A DNA stretch of 64,000 nt from a virus, in IMG/VR virus record IMGVR_UViG_3300040801_004034, positions 124,001-188,000 of that record. One strand, given 5' to 3'. A program made the position numbers and the translations under genes. Below, piece after piece: positions 43,287-52,141 of the stretch (position 1 is its first letter; the number at the start of each line of letters is the position of its first letter). The notes beneath the pieces were generated by a model. It did not search any database and was not told the origin of the DNA. It saw only the letters and a list, made by a program, of their open reading frames with translations.

Positions 43287-44161
43287 ACTGCAACCTCCGC
43301 CTTGATTGTACCCTGATGATTGTAATCGACGAGCTTCGAGTCTGAAAACTCCCAATCAAATACACTTGTAAAATTATCTGTCTGAAGCGTAGGCAACGCA
43401 AGCGGGCTACGTGACAGCTGTTCTCTTGCTTGTTCCACATGGTTCTCATACAGGTGTAAATCAGCTAGTGAACCACTTAGAACACCTGGTTTGAGACCTG
43501 CTTCTTTTGCTAGCAAATCTAGTAGCAAAGCATACGATGCAAGATTGAATGGTACCCCAAGGAATGTATCACAACTGCGCTGCGTCCAAACAAGGTCGAG
43601 ATATTCACCACGCTTCATAACTTGCCAAGAAAAATGACACCATGCAAGTGCTGTATGATCTAGACCGAGAGGATTCCAAGCAGTACAGACCATTCGACGA
43701 CATTCAGGATTGTTATGAAGTCGATAAACAATACTTTTTAATTGGTCAACACTTTGATGACCTTCATTACCGTAATGTCTTGCAGATGGATCATGAAAAT
43801 CTCTCCAACTAGCTCCATAAATACATGGACCGAGATCGTCTTCGGCTTTCATTTTAGCTTTAGTTTCATCATCGTTACCATATAGTACTTTATCTGGGTT
43901 ACACCATTCATCCCAAATCTTACATCCACGATCTTGAAACCATTTCTTAGATGTAACACCTTTAATGAACCCCTCGAGCTCAACCGCCATTGTTTTAAAT
44001 GCAAGACGTTTTGTTGTAAGTGCCGGAAATCCTAAACTCATATCATGTTGAATCATACGAGGTGGGATTTTATAAGTAGCTACACCGGTACGGTTTTGCT
44101 GAATGACATCTGTATCAAGAAGGTCTTGAAGAATTTGTAGGTATTGTGTTTCTGCGTTCAT
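43283..44161 (-). CDS. thyA: Thymidylate synthase
   Basis: 292 aa. Folate-dependent conversion of dUMP to dTMP. Catalytic Cys in ALAWCHFSWQV; QRSCDTFLGVPFNLASYALL and DLHLYENHVEQ are family signatures; RTGVATYKIP near the start binds phosphate. Start set at MNAETQYLQ, one base before the upstream stop. Boosts dTTP for phage DNA. Confidence 0.95.
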   Translation of the reverse strand: MNAETQYLQILQDLLDTDVIQQNRTGVATYKIPPRMIQHDMSLGFPALTTKRLAFKTMAVELEGFIKGVTSKKWFQDRGCKIWDEWCNPDKVLYGNDDETKAKMKAEDDLGPCIYGASWRDFHDPSARHYGNEGHQSVDQLKSIVYRLHNNPECRRMVCTAWNPLGLDHTALAWCHFSWQVMKRGEYLDLVWTQRSCDTFLGVPFNLASYALLLDLLAKEAGLKPGVLSGSLADLHLYENHVEQAREQLSRSPLALPTLQTDNFTSVFDWEFSDSKLVDYNHQGTIKAEVAV

Positions 44162-44162
44162 A

Positions 44163-44630
44163 TTAATCTTTAAAGTGTTCACGTACGGTATTTTCCATAA
44201 TCTGCTTTAGCTGACTATCGATATTGAACCGTTTGCTGTTGATATCCAAACTGGTGCGGATATTACCGTTTTTATTTCGTTGCGTAGCTGCTTTCCAGTC
44301 TGCAAGCATCTCGAGCAAATCGAGGAGTGTCATGTCATTAACACCATTCTCCCAGTGTTCAGGGTGGTGCCGGTTCTTTGCATAGTGGTTGTCAATAGCA
44401 GGTTGTACCTGCTTGAGAAGCTCATCATACTCAGGAGAACCATATTCTGTCTTAGCTAGTTCAGGAGTCTTTTCAGCAAAGATTGCTAGCTCCGGATCAA
44501 CAAACTTACTATCATCATGCTTTTGACCACGATCAATCAGATCATGTACAAACAAATTCAGATTCATTTGTACTTGACGGACATGTTTATGCGTCTCGTT
44601 CAGACAGTTTAATGTTTTATTATTGCTCAT
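44163..44630 (-). CDS. DUF5662-like protein
   Basis: 155 aa. RGQKHDDSKFVDPELAIF and NRHHPEHWENG, then MTLLDLLEMLADWKAA match the phage DUF5662 pattern, a His/Asp-rich helical protein of unknown role that looks like an HD-type metal site. Confidence 0.75.
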   Translation of the reverse strand: MSNNKTLNCLNETHKHVRQVQMNLNLFVHDLIDRGQKHDDSKFVDPELAIFAEKTPELAKTEYGSPEYDELLKQVQPAIDNHYAKNRHHPEHWENGVNDMTLLDLLEMLADWKAATQRNKNGNIRTSLDINSKRFNIDSQLKQIMENTVREHFKD

Positions 44631-44636
44631 ATTGTT

Positions 44637-44816
44637 TCATTCCTTCCGGTTTTGTATCCGACGACGGATAGCAGCTTCAATTCCGTCTTGTTCATCTGTT
44701 AACATTGCTTTAGCGTTATGTAAGATACTTTCAATATCATTTTCATCAAACCATTCTCTATCAACATCTAACCAACCAAGAATGTATTCTGCAATTTCAA
44801 ATTTAGTAAATTTCAT
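44637..44816 (-). CDS. Hypothetical protein, 59 aa
   Basis: MKFTKFEIAEYILGWLDVDR; acidic and helical. ATG overlaps the stop of the upstream gene. Unknown. Confidence 0.65.
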   Translation of the reverse strand: MKFTKFEIAEYILGWLDVDREWFDENDIESILHNAKAMLTDEQDGIEAAIRRRIQNRKE

Positions 44817-45091
44817 TTTGTCTTACGATACATATCTGGATGATCCTTTTTATATTGTTCGAATTCCTCCTTTGTCATGTTCCATGGATCTGTTGGATCA
44901 GGAGCAAGATGATCAAGAATTTCTTCCGGGGAGTCACCGATCATGTAATACGGAATTGTACGATCACAAAGATTGTCTTCCTTACCTCCTTCGTCTTCTT
45001 GTTTGAGTCGAGCTCGAGCATGACGGCGAAGCATCTTTTTATCGTTCATGTCATCCCGCTCAATAAGAGATCCGCGCTTGAATTTATCCAT
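44813..45091 (-). CDS. Hypothetical protein, 92 aa
   Basis: Charged, ends DPWNMTKEEFEQYKKDHPDM. An AGGAAC-type promoter (45097-45113) is five bases upstream. Unknown. Confidence 0.68.
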   Translation of the reverse strand: MDKFKRGSLIERDDMNDKKMLRRHARARLKQEDEGGKEDNLCDRTIPYYMIGDSPEEILDHLAPDPTDPWNMTKEEFEQYKKDHPDMYRKTK

Positions 45092-45096
45092 ACTGT

Positions 45097-45113
45097 ATTA
45101 TAGAAGTGTTCCT
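45097..45113 (-). promoter_or_regulatory. AGGAAC-type promoter (minus strand)
   Basis: Reverse complement AGGAACACTTCTATAAT, inside the end of the ligase gene. Confidence 0.75.
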
Positions 45114-46227
45114 ACAGATCTTCACGCCCAATGTCAACCATAACCGGAAAACGTGGAATACCATCTGGTGTAAGGTTCTGATATCGAATTGTAGCAAGCT
45201 TACCAATGTATTTGTCTTTGTTAACAAGCAGCTCGGTAAACAATTCATCATTACCACGACCACTAGCTCCAAATTCTTTACCATCTTTTGTTTGACAAAT
45301 CAACCGACCCATCATACCTGCACGTCGCCCATTACCTGGTGTGATATCAAGCACTAAAAATTCATCATCATCGAATGCTTTATACTTCTGCAAATGTTTT
45401 GTACGTGTGAAAATATACGGCTCGCTCGGATTCTTCAACATGATACCTTCATACCCATCCTCGATATAACTTGCATGAGCTTCTTCAATTGTTTCAATTG
45501 TCGGCTCGTACATAATATTCTCAACAATCTTAATCATTGAATCAATACCTGCAACTTCCATATGAAGAAACTCTTGACGTTCAATTGTGGTCATATCAGG
45601 TCGATCTGAATCAAACATATCGAATACATGAAACTGTAACTTGCTTGCTGCTTCAGCTAAGTCAGCTGATGTAGGTTTCTTTTTACGTGTTAAACTGATT
45701 ATTTTGTTGAAATCAGTATTGTATTCATGATTATAAATTTCACCATCAAGACGTACTGTTGGAAACTTCTCAAAGAAGCTTCCGAGCGCATCAAACAAAT
45801 GACCAAGTGTGAAGTATGGTTTATTATTACGACTTACTGCTTCATTTTTGTCAATGATACACCGTAACCCGTCCAGCTTTGGGGAGATAAATACATGCTT
45901 CTCAAGATGCTTAGGTTGATATTTCTGTGCTAGGGTAGGACTAAAGTTTGTCTGTGTATCATCTGGCACATCATCAACATTTTCAACATACCCTTTATTT
46001 ACATGGTCATCCCACTGCTTTTGTGCGCGTTCCATCGCAACTGTTTGAGGAGTCTTTTCGTTTGCTTTACCAAAGTTATTTCCTTTAGCATAGGTCGGTG
46101 TACTCGTTGTCGTTTTTCCACCTACCTGACCATACTCGGTCCAGAAATGATCATCTTCCCAGAACATTGTCCAGTGCTGAATACTTCCGTTTTTATTGCG
46201 TTTAAATAGCGTTGGTAAATTTTGCAT
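45112..46227 (-). CDS. ATP-dependent DNA ligase
   Basis: 371 aa. N-terminal WGR-like segment (HWTMFWEDDHFWTEYGQVGG), then the adenylation domain with lysine motif SPKLDGLRC near residue 118, DGEIY, DGYEGIMLKNP and KYKAFDDDEFLVLD, then an OB domain. Seals nicks in DNA. An AGGAACTGTAATACAAT promoter precedes the start. Confidence 0.9.
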   Translation of the reverse strand: MQNLPTLFKRNKNGSIQHWTMFWEDDHFWTEYGQVGGKTTTSTPTYAKGNNFGKANEKTPQTVAMERAQKQWDDHVNKGYVENVDDVPDDTQTNFSPTLAQKYQPKHLEKHVFISPKLDGLRCIIDKNEAVSRNNKPYFTLGHLFDALGSFFEKFPTVRLDGEIYNHEYNTDFNKIISLTRKKKPTSADLAEAASKLQFHVFDMFDSDRPDMTTIERQEFLHMEVAGIDSMIKIVENIMYEPTIETIEEAHASYIEDGYEGIMLKNPSEPYIFTRTKHLQKYKAFDDDEFLVLDITPGNGRRAGMMGRLICQTKDGKEFGASGRGNDELFTELLVNKDKYIGKLATIRYQNLTPDGIPRFPVMVDIGREDL

Positions 46228-46243
46228 AATGATATATATTGTA

Positions 46244-47188
46244 TTACAGTTCCTTTGGTGCATGGACTTTTTCTAATCCATGACCTTTTGTCTTTTTAAT
46301 TTTGTCTTTGTTTTTGTTCATCCAGTCTTGAACATACCAAAGTTGACCGCATCCACCGCCAATATCATCTTGACCGGCTGGATTGAAAACACGGACGTTG
46401 TAACCTGCTTGTAACATCTTGGATGAAAAATCTTGTGCTAACTTCCGTTGCCGTTCATTTGCTGTGGCAATATTTTCATCGCGTTCACAAATAACTGATA
46501 TTGTTGACTGCCAGATTGACGGATCGAAATGTTTGACTAATCGATCAACATCTTCCTGTGAATCATTTTTATCATGAACACAATAATTAAAGAATGGTTT
46601 TCTACCACAAGCTTTATACCATTCAACACCGGTTTCAGAAATCTGTTTTAGCGTCATTGTAGGGCTTGGAATTAACTTCTTTCTAGCTTCATCTGTCGAT
46701 TCATGAACTGAAAACTGTAACCCGATGGTTTGGATCCATTTAGAGATTTTATTCAACTCCTCGAAAGCTTTTATTCCGCCGATTGGAGCTGATGTTGAAA
46801 TCAGAAGTGAAGCTGTAGGATACATTGCATAAAGCGTACCGAGTGCTTTTGATAACTCATTAAAATTCAACATTGGTTCACCCATTGACATAAACATGAT
46901 TTGCAGCTTATCGATATCATTCGGATTACAATCGATCTCATTTTCCAACAAGTGTATTGATTGTGATGCAATCTCTTCACCTGTGAACGATCTTACGAAG
47001 TAGTCACCGGCGCCACAAAACCGACACCCTACCGGACAACCAGATTGTGTAGAACAACAGATAACTGTTCGATCTTTGTATGTCGGATACTTATACAATA
47101 CCGATTCTGCAACACCATTGTCCTGAGTGTAAACATACTTGTTTACATTTTCATCACTAGATGTTATTTTTTTAATATTATCCCACAT
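46244..47188 (-). CDS. RlmN/Cfr-like radical SAM methyltransferase
   Basis: 314 aa. CxxxCxxC at Cys 51, 55 and 58 (SGCPVGCRFCGAG) binds the 4Fe-4S cluster. A Cys at 44-45 (VICCSTQ) and the late GGGCGQL Cys correspond to the two extra catalytic Cys of RlmN, and MSMGEPMLNF to its GEP motif. RlmN methylates A2503 of 23S rRNA and A37 of some tRNAs; here the target could be phage or host RNA. Clearly shorter than RlmN (384 aa) at the N-terminus. Confidence 0.83.
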   Translation of the reverse strand: MWDNIKKITSSDENVNKYVYTQDNGVAESVLYKYPTYKDRTVICCSTQSGCPVGCRFCGAGDYFVRSFTGEEIASQSIHLLENEIDCNPNDIDKLQIMFMSMGEPMLNFNELSKALGTLYAMYPTASLLISTSAPIGGIKAFEELNKISKWIQTIGLQFSVHESTDEARKKLIPSPTMTLKQISETGVEWYKACGRKPFFNYCVHDKNDSQEDVDRLVKHFDPSIWQSTISVICERDENIATANERQRKLAQDFSSKMLQAGYNVRVFNPAGQDDIGGGCGQLWYVQDWMNKNKDKIKKTKGHGLEKVHAPKEL

Positions 47189-47200
47189 ACCGGTATTATA

Positions 47201-47785
47201 TTACAGTTCCAAAATCTTTTTCGATGTCGGTACCCAATCAGGATCAGTTTTCAACTTCATTGAGACTTTACGAAACAAATCAGCTGTTGAACCTTGCATT
47301 GTTGTTGGTACCGTATCTTGAACGGTCGAAAGACCAAAACTCTCAATCACACTAATGTAAGGTTTCTGTTCACCTTTCCAGTTCGTTGTAACACCAGCAA
47401 CTCGTACTGCTGGAAATTCACGGCCTATCCAATCATTACGAATATGTGGCTGAACAACAATTGCTGTTCGCATGTATAGTGAGCTGCCGCATCGACCAGG
47501 GTAGGATATAATTTGTCCTCGTTCAATCGGTTTACTGTATAAATCTGTAATATTATTAATAATTGCTTTTTTTGTTAAAAATTCTACTGCTTCTTCCATT
47601 GTTAGAACCTTTGCATTTTTACCTTTTGGTCTTTGCATTGATTCAATTTTTTCTTGTTCGTTATTATAAAGACATCCTGAGCAAGTCCAACCCCCGAACA
47701 TGCCGGGAGGGCATGAACCTCTTCCCTTCGAACATTTTTCAATGTTACCCTCCCGGCAGATACCACCTTGGTGTAAATAAACCAT
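47201..47785 (-). CDS. Cys-rich hypothetical protein, 194 aa
   Basis: First 45 residues hold six Cys (GGICREGNIEKC, GRGSCPP, CSGCLYN), perhaps a zinc or iron-sulfur site; the rest is alpha/beta with no known motif. Adjacent to the RlmN-like gene (12-nt gap), so a shared function is possible. Confidence 0.7.
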   Translation of the reverse strand: MVYLHQGGICREGNIEKCSKGRGSCPPGMFGGWTCSGCLYNNEQEKIESMQRPKGKNAKVLTMEEAVEFLTKKAIINNITDLYSKPIERGQIISYPGRCGSSLYMRTAIVVQPHIRNDWIGREFPAVRVAGVTTNWKGEQKPYISVIESFGLSTVQDTVPTTMQGSTADLFRKVSMKLKTDPDWVPTSKKILEL

Positions 47786-48091
47786 TTACATAAACCAAGT
47801 TATAACCCAACCAAAAAGCAATGCAAAAGCAGGCTTTAATACAGCAACCACAATACTAAAAATTATCTTTTCTTCTGACGTACGAGTATCTTCCGGTTCG
47901 TTACCGGAATAACCTTTAGTTAGATAATTTATAATTATCGCAATTCCGACTGCTACCGGGATTGTTAATGATGCAATACCAAATGTAGAAACGATAAACC
48001 ATTCCCATAAGATGGTTAATGCGTATCCGCTCCAGATTATACCGAGCGGTGTAATTAGTAATGCAATTACTGCTAGTGCTATTGTTTTCAT
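47786..48091 (-). CDS. Small membrane protein, 101 aa
   Basis: Three hydrophobic segments (IALAVIALLITPLGIIW, IASLTIPVAVGIAIII, IIFSIVVAVLKPAFALLFG). Unknown function. Confidence 0.7.
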   Translation of the reverse strand: MKTIALAVIALLITPLGIIWSGYALTILWEWFIVSTFGIASLTIPVAVGIAIIINYLTKGYSGNEPEDTRTSEEKIIFSIVVAVLKPAFALLFGWVITWFM

Positions 48092-48100
48092 ATTTTTGTT

Positions 48101-48832
48101 TTATTGCTTTGTAGTGGGCATTAACCACATGTTATTGTTTGAGAAAACTTGCTCCTTGATCATGCTGTAGTATTCAAGCCGTGACAAGGTCAACATAGTA
48201 TCAGCCTTGAAACACTTGAACAATTCCTCACGGATACGCTCTTGTGAAACGTTCTTTAGACCACTTACGAACTCCATGTAGATCATGCAGCGATGAATAT
48301 CCTGATGTAGGTTGAATCCCTTGGTGATTGAAAACCTGAAGTAGCGTAACATACGAAGGTAATCTTCCTTGATTCGATCTTCAGCATTTCCAACTGCACG
48401 GATAAGCTTCATATTAAGGTCATCCACCCCATGAAAAGGATCGATAATAGTACCATCAGCAAGATCAATAGCAATTGCATTTACAGTTGCGTCACGACGA
48501 GCAAGGTCATCTTCGATACAATCAGCAATGTGGGTTACATCAGGCCGACGACCATCACTGTATTCACCATCCTTACGAGCAAGAGCAACATCAACTGCAC
48601 CGAGTCCAGGAATGTTGCATCGTAGAGTCAAAAACCCTTCAGTTGCAAGAAAGACCTCACCACCGATATCTTCAACAGCCTTCACCATGTCAGCAAAGGT
48701 AGGAGCTACCATACACAAATCCAAGTCCTTAGGCTTGCTATTTGCGTCGATCAACTTATCACGTACCCACCCACCAACGATGTACGTTGGGAAGGGTAGC
48801 TTAATGTTAGGAATGTCTAATACTGCTTGCAT
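48101..48832 (-). CDS. cca: CCA tRNA nucleotidyltransferase
   Basis: 243 aa. PTYIVGGWVRDKLIDANSK and KDLDLC form the catalytic head (GG...DxD); RRDATVNAIAIDL, IDPFHGVDDL and DYLRMLRYFRFS are neck motifs of class II CCA-adding enzymes and poly(A) polymerases. Shorter than cellular enzymes, lacking most of the tail. It would complete the tRNAs of the array that lack an encoded CCA, and the tmRNA. An AGGAAC-type promoter precedes it. Confidence 0.92.
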   Translation of the reverse strand: MQAVLDIPNIKLPFPTYIVGGWVRDKLIDANSKPKDLDLCMVAPTFADMVKAVEDIGGEVFLATEGFLTLRCNIPGLGAVDVALARKDGEYSDGRRPDVTHIADCIEDDLARRDATVNAIAIDLADGTIIDPFHGVDDLNMKLIRAVGNAEDRIKEDYLRMLRYFRFSITKGFNLHQDIHRCMIYMEFVSGLKNVSQERIREELFKCFKADTMLTLSRLEYYSMIKEQVFSNNNMWLMPTTKQ

Positions 48833-48853
48833 ATGGTAATTATATGATTGTTC

Positions 48854-49225
48854 CTATCCGAAATACGGTTCGCTTTTTTTACTGAAAGGGTGCATTGCAT
48901 CCCAATGTTTTTTATATGCTTCAGGATCTTTTTTCTTCATACGTTCTACTTCTTCAGCATATCGCTTCAACGGACGATTTGCAATCTCATTGAATTCATC
49001 CTGTGTAATGTTATTGAGATTGATTTCAATATTTCGTAACTCAGGGCATCCAGTCTGCTCACCGCCAAACCGACGCTGTTCAGCACCTTCAGGGCTGAGA
49101 TCGATCCCGTATTTGCAGTCACATGTTGAAGGTTCTTTTTCGAACATCATACCGTCATAACTACATTTCGTGCGGCGAAGCAGATGGATGTATTTTCTGA
49201 GTGTTTCTATGTCTGTTGTAAACAT
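48854..49225 (-). CDS. Hypothetical protein, 123 aa
   Basis: MFTTDIETLRKYIHLLRRTK, two Cys clusters (CSYDG, STCDCKYG) and a helical C-terminus. Start chosen at the ATG after TATAATATT. Unknown. Confidence 0.68.
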   Translation of the reverse strand: MFTTDIETLRKYIHLLRRTKCSYDGMMFEKEPSTCDCKYGIDLSPEGAEQRRFGGEQTGCPELRNIEINLNNITQDEFNEIANRPLKRYAEEVERMKKKDPEAYKKHWDAMHPFSKKSEPYFG

Positions 49226-49229
49226 AATA

Positions 49230-49913
49230 TTATAGCGGATTCTGAGTATCCTTACCGTGATGATCTGGAGCACTTCCATTTTGCTTATCCATGAACTTTC
49301 TCAGATCAGCAAAGTTGATCGGGTAATCATTCTCTTCAACGCTAACTTCGTAGCACTTCATCTTGGAATTCTTGTAAAGACGTCCGAGTTCAGACTTAAC
49401 GAGAGTTCCATGAACATGACTGTAAAGCATGTAAGACCCTCCGCCTTGACCATTCCAACTCAACACTGGGTAATGACTCAAGCACACAGCTTGACCATTG
49501 ACAAATGCTTCGAAGTAGTTTGGAGTAAACACAACTTGCTTACCCCCGAGATCGAGAACATTTTCATCAACACCGCTAAAGCTTTGATGCCAACCCGCAT
49601 AGTGATTACCAGCAGGTAGGTAAAGAGTCTTGAAGCTCAATCGGTTCAGCAATTCTTCGAATGCTTCCTTCCCACCTGCGCCGAACATAGTATCACCAAG
49701 TAGGAAACCAACAGTATTCTCATTAGCTACTTCGTTCCAACGTTGGATCAAAGTCTCTCTATGATCAAGAACGGAATCAAATCCGCGCATCTTCCATAGC
49801 GGTACCTTCCACTTTGGATCATGATTAGCATGCAAGCATCCCCAGAACAGAACTTCCTTAGGATCTGCCTTAACCTTAACTGGCTTGTAAAATAAATCTT
49901 TTAAATTCGACAT
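49230..49913 (-). CDS. Calcineurin-like metallophosphoesterase
   Basis: About 227 aa. FWGCLHANHD (D-x-H variant), LLGDTMFG, PAGNHYAGW, LSHYPVLSW and SHVHGT form the two-metal site. Phage members may act on nucleic-acid ends, proteins or cyclic nucleotides; substrate unknown. AGGAAC promoter (49920-49936) six bases before ATG. Confidence 0.82.
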   Translation of the reverse strand: MSNLKDLFYKPVKVKADPKEVLFWGCLHANHDPKWKVPLWKMRGFDSVLDHRETLIQRWNEVANENTVGFLLGDTMFGAGGKEAFEELLNRLSFKTLYLPAGNHYAGWHQSFSGVDENVLDLGGKQVVFTPNYFEAFVNGQAVCLSHYPVLSWNGQGGGSYMLYSHVHGTLVKSELGRLYKNSKMKCYEVSVEENDYPINFADLRKFMDKQNGSAPDHHGKDTQNPL

Positions 49914-49919
49914 ATGCGT

Positions 49920-49936
49920 ATTATAAATGTGTTCCT
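49920..49936 (-). promoter_or_regulatory. AGGAAC-type promoter (minus strand)
   Basis: Reverse complement AGGAACACATTTATAAT, identical to the one before the CTA tRNA. Confidence 0.78.
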
Positions 49937-50361
49937 GTTGCAAGTTGAACATAAAATGGTACAAGAGCAATAAGCGTTACTGCGTGAATAAGCTGATCGA
50001 TTCCAATTGTATTCCAAAATGCTTTATATTGATCACGTTGCCAGAATCGAGCTGTAAGTCTACTTGTACACCAATCTGTTGCAAAATGTGTTACAAAAAT
50101 ATAAAAATATATTAACATATGAAACGAAAATGATCCCCAAAATCCCATATTAGGCAGCTCTGTTACAAAGCAAAGCGGCATCAAGATAAAAAGAAAAATC
50201 ATCATGAATACAGTCCCTGTATAAATCGTAACGTGATCTAACATAACCCTGTTATCTGAGATTTTTTGTGTACCTATTTTTCTACTCTGAAGTAGAAAAT
50301 CTCCGATATAATGCCCACTAAGTAAGACAGCTATAAAATAAATTGTAATATATTCAATCAT
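49921..50361 (-). CDS. DUF3307 membrane protein
   Basis: 146 aa, four membrane helices. GHYIGDFLLQSRKIG and THFATDWCTSR, then GIDQLIHAVT fit the DUF3307 family, of unknown function. GGAG six bases before the ATG is a real Shine-Dalgarno. Confidence 0.78.
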   Translation of the reverse strand: MIEYITIYFIAVLLSGHYIGDFLLQSRKIGTQKISDNRVMLDHVTIYTGTVFMMIFLFILMPLCFVTELPNMGFWGSFSFHMLIYFYIFVTHFATDWCTSRLTARFWQRDQYKAFWNTIGIDQLIHAVTLIALVPFYVQLATGTHL

Positions 50362-50497
50362 AATCTTCTCCAATTCCAACTGTTCGATGTGCATATCTCT
50401 CACCGCAAGAATATTCAGCGAGCTCTGAACTGCATAGAGATAATGTTCCGTCCTTCACTCTCTGAAAAAACAGATCGATCTCTAATTCCTCAATCAT
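50354..50497 (-). CDS. Hypothetical protein, 47 aa
   Basis: MIEELEIDLFFQRVKDGTLS, then CGERYAHRTVG. Overlaps both neighbours by a few bases, a translational-coupling layout. Unknown. Confidence 0.6.
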   Translation of the reverse strand: MIEELEIDLFFQRVKDGTLSLCSSELAEYSCGERYAHRTVGIGEDYD

Positions 50498-51326
50498 GGT
50501 CTTCGAGATCGATGTAAATTTTGTCGTTGAACCATGACCAATCTTGTTTAAAGACTGGCGTCTCGTTATCAATGTACCATTTTGTTCTGACAGGTACCTC
50601 ACCGATTTTAATATCTGGATGCATATCAGGAAATGCTACTGTTTCAAATTTCTTATAACAAGACGAACCATGCTGTTTGGTAACTGGTAGTTCATACCAA
50701 TCAGCGTCATCATCTTCATTTGACATTAACATCTCTTTAAGCTTAGCTGTATTCTTACCTTGTAACTCTTTATGTGAGTAATAAGCTCGAGCTTGCATCT
50801 GAACACTGTTTTTTGCAGCATCTTGCATTCTCCACCACAAGCAGTTTAAAACTTCATAACGTTGTGATAGTGGAAACACACGAGCATCGAATTGAGCTTG
50901 TTTCATTACCATTGCATCAGCTACAGCAGTTTCATCTAACTGATTACCATAATCAGGTGTTATAGCACGAACCATTCGCAACTGATTAAACTTACTTGTT
51001 GCAAGACTTGCAGCAACACTTGTGATCTTTTGGATGTTTCCGCCAAACCAGATATCAGCTTCACGGCTCATCAGGTCAGTAAACACGATTGTGATATCAT
51101 CTGATTGTGTATAACCAAACTGCGCACCCTGGATATTCTCACAAAGAAACTTCATCGTCTCTTGCATATCTTCGATCATACCTTCATCGAATGGTCGATC
51201 CAACCCTTTTGTATAGGTATGAAATGCTTTACCATCGATGCGTAGCACGTAATATTGTTTTGGTGAAAGATATGTACGAGTGATATTCTCGTAACCTTTC
51301 ATGCGATCTCCTAATTCATCACTCAT
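50490..51326 (-). CDS. Thg1-like tRNA 3'-5' polymerase
   Basis: 278 aa. YYVLRIDGKAFHTYTKGLDR and GYTQSDDITIVF are the metal-binding and catalytic motifs of the tRNA-His guanylyltransferase family. These enzymes add G-1 to tRNA-His or repair tRNA 5' ends, building in the 3'-5' direction. Fits the phage tRNA-His at 15447, which lacks an encoded G-1. A promoter (AGGAACAACGATATTAT) is just upstream. Confidence 0.92.
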   Translation of the reverse strand: MSDELGDRMKGYENITRTYLSPKQYYVLRIDGKAFHTYTKGLDRPFDEGMIEDMQETMKFLCENIQGAQFGYTQSDDITIVFTDLMSREADIWFGGNIQKITSVAASLATSKFNQLRMVRAITPDYGNQLDETAVADAMVMKQAQFDARVFPLSQRYEVLNCLWWRMQDAAKNSVQMQARAYYSHKELQGKNTAKLKEMLMSNEDDDADWYELPVTKQHGSSCYKKFETVAFPDMHPDIKIGEVPVRTKWYIDNETPVFKQDWSWFNDKIYIDLEDHD

Positions 51327-51352
51327 GTTGTTATAATATCGTTGTTCCTATT

Positions 51353-51490
51353 TTACCAACAAAACCATCCGCCGCATTTATTACATTTAACACCACCACG
51401 TGGTTGTGCTTGGATATCATGATCACATTCTGTATCAGCATCCCAAAGTTCATCTAATTCTGAGACGTTTTCTTTTATTTCATCACCCAT
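51353..51490 (-). CDS. Zinc-ribbon mini-protein, 45 aa
   Basis: ECDHDIQAQPRGGVKCNKCG has the C-x-H...CxxC arrangement of a short zinc ribbon. ATG overlaps the kinase stop (TAATG). Confidence 0.7.
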   Translation of the reverse strand: MGDEIKENVSELDELWDADTECDHDIQAQPRGGVKCNKCGGWFCW

Positions 51491-51906
51491 TACAGCTTAA
51501 TGTTATTGAGGATCTTCTCCTTTTGCTTTGCAACTACCTCAGCAGGTACCCCATGTACGTTTTCACTCCCATGCAAGTTCTGAACAACATAGCTCACAAC
51601 TACATAACCATGCTTTTCAGCAAGTTCGATATACGGCTTACGTTCTTTACCTGTTGTATTGGTGTTGTCAACAATGATACATGCAGTTCTTTTCAACATA
51701 TTCAGCTCGACCTGATCTTTGCACCAAGCATGAGCTTGGCCGAGTTTACTCGGATCGAAATCATAACCATCACCCCAGAATAAATCAGCACTACATATTT
51801 CACAATCTGGGTGCAAAGTTTCGATGAACTTGCTAAAGGTAGACTTACCGCTGCCTGACGCTCCGACAGGCAGGATAAGTACTTTGTTTTGAATTAATGG
51901 ATTCAT
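51490..51906 (-). CDS. P-loop kinase, polynucleotide-kinase-like (AAA_33)
   Basis: 138 aa. Walker A GASGSGKST at residues 17-25, AWCKDQVELNMLKR and IIVDNTNTTGKERKPY as in the 5'-kinase domain of T4 Pnkp and N4BP2-like proteins. No phosphatase domain. Adjacent to Thg1 and near two RNA ligases, so RNA 5'-end phosphorylation during repair is a sensible guess. Confidence 0.8.
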   Translation of the reverse strand: MNPLIQNKVLILPVGASGSGKSTFSKFIETLHPDCEICSADLFWGDGYDFDPSKLGQAHAWCKDQVELNMLKRTACIIVDNTNTTGKERKPYIELAEKHGYVVVSYVVQNLHGSENVHGVPAEVVAKQKEKILNNIKL

Positions 51907-51929
51907 ATAGCTATTATGTTAATGTTCCT

Positions 51930-52130
51930 TTACTTGCTTACTCGCTCACGAATTTCTGCAAGAGAATGCTCGATCAAAAGCTCCATAAGGTCATCAGAAC
52001 TTTGAATCCTAGCTTCAATAACCTCTGTTGGCTCGTTATGGTAAATTGCTCCGGCAGCAACATGTACCTCACCACCACTGAATACATGGCGATTGAAATT
52101 AATATGCTTGTTTTTTTCTAGTTTAATCAT
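51930..52130 (-). CDS. Short protein like the PRPP-synthetase N-terminus
   Basis: 66 aa. FNRHVFSGGEVHVAAGAIY and IEARIQSSDDLMELLIEHSL resemble the first 70 residues of phage ribose-phosphate pyrophosphokinases, but the PRPP and ATP sites are absent. Either a remnant or a protein that kept only the N-terminal fold. Confidence 0.6.
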   Translation of the reverse strand: MIKLEKNKHINFNRHVFSGGEVHVAAGAIYHNEPTEVIEARIQSSDDLMELLIEHSLAEIRERVSK

Positions 52131-52141
52131 AATTGTTTTGT

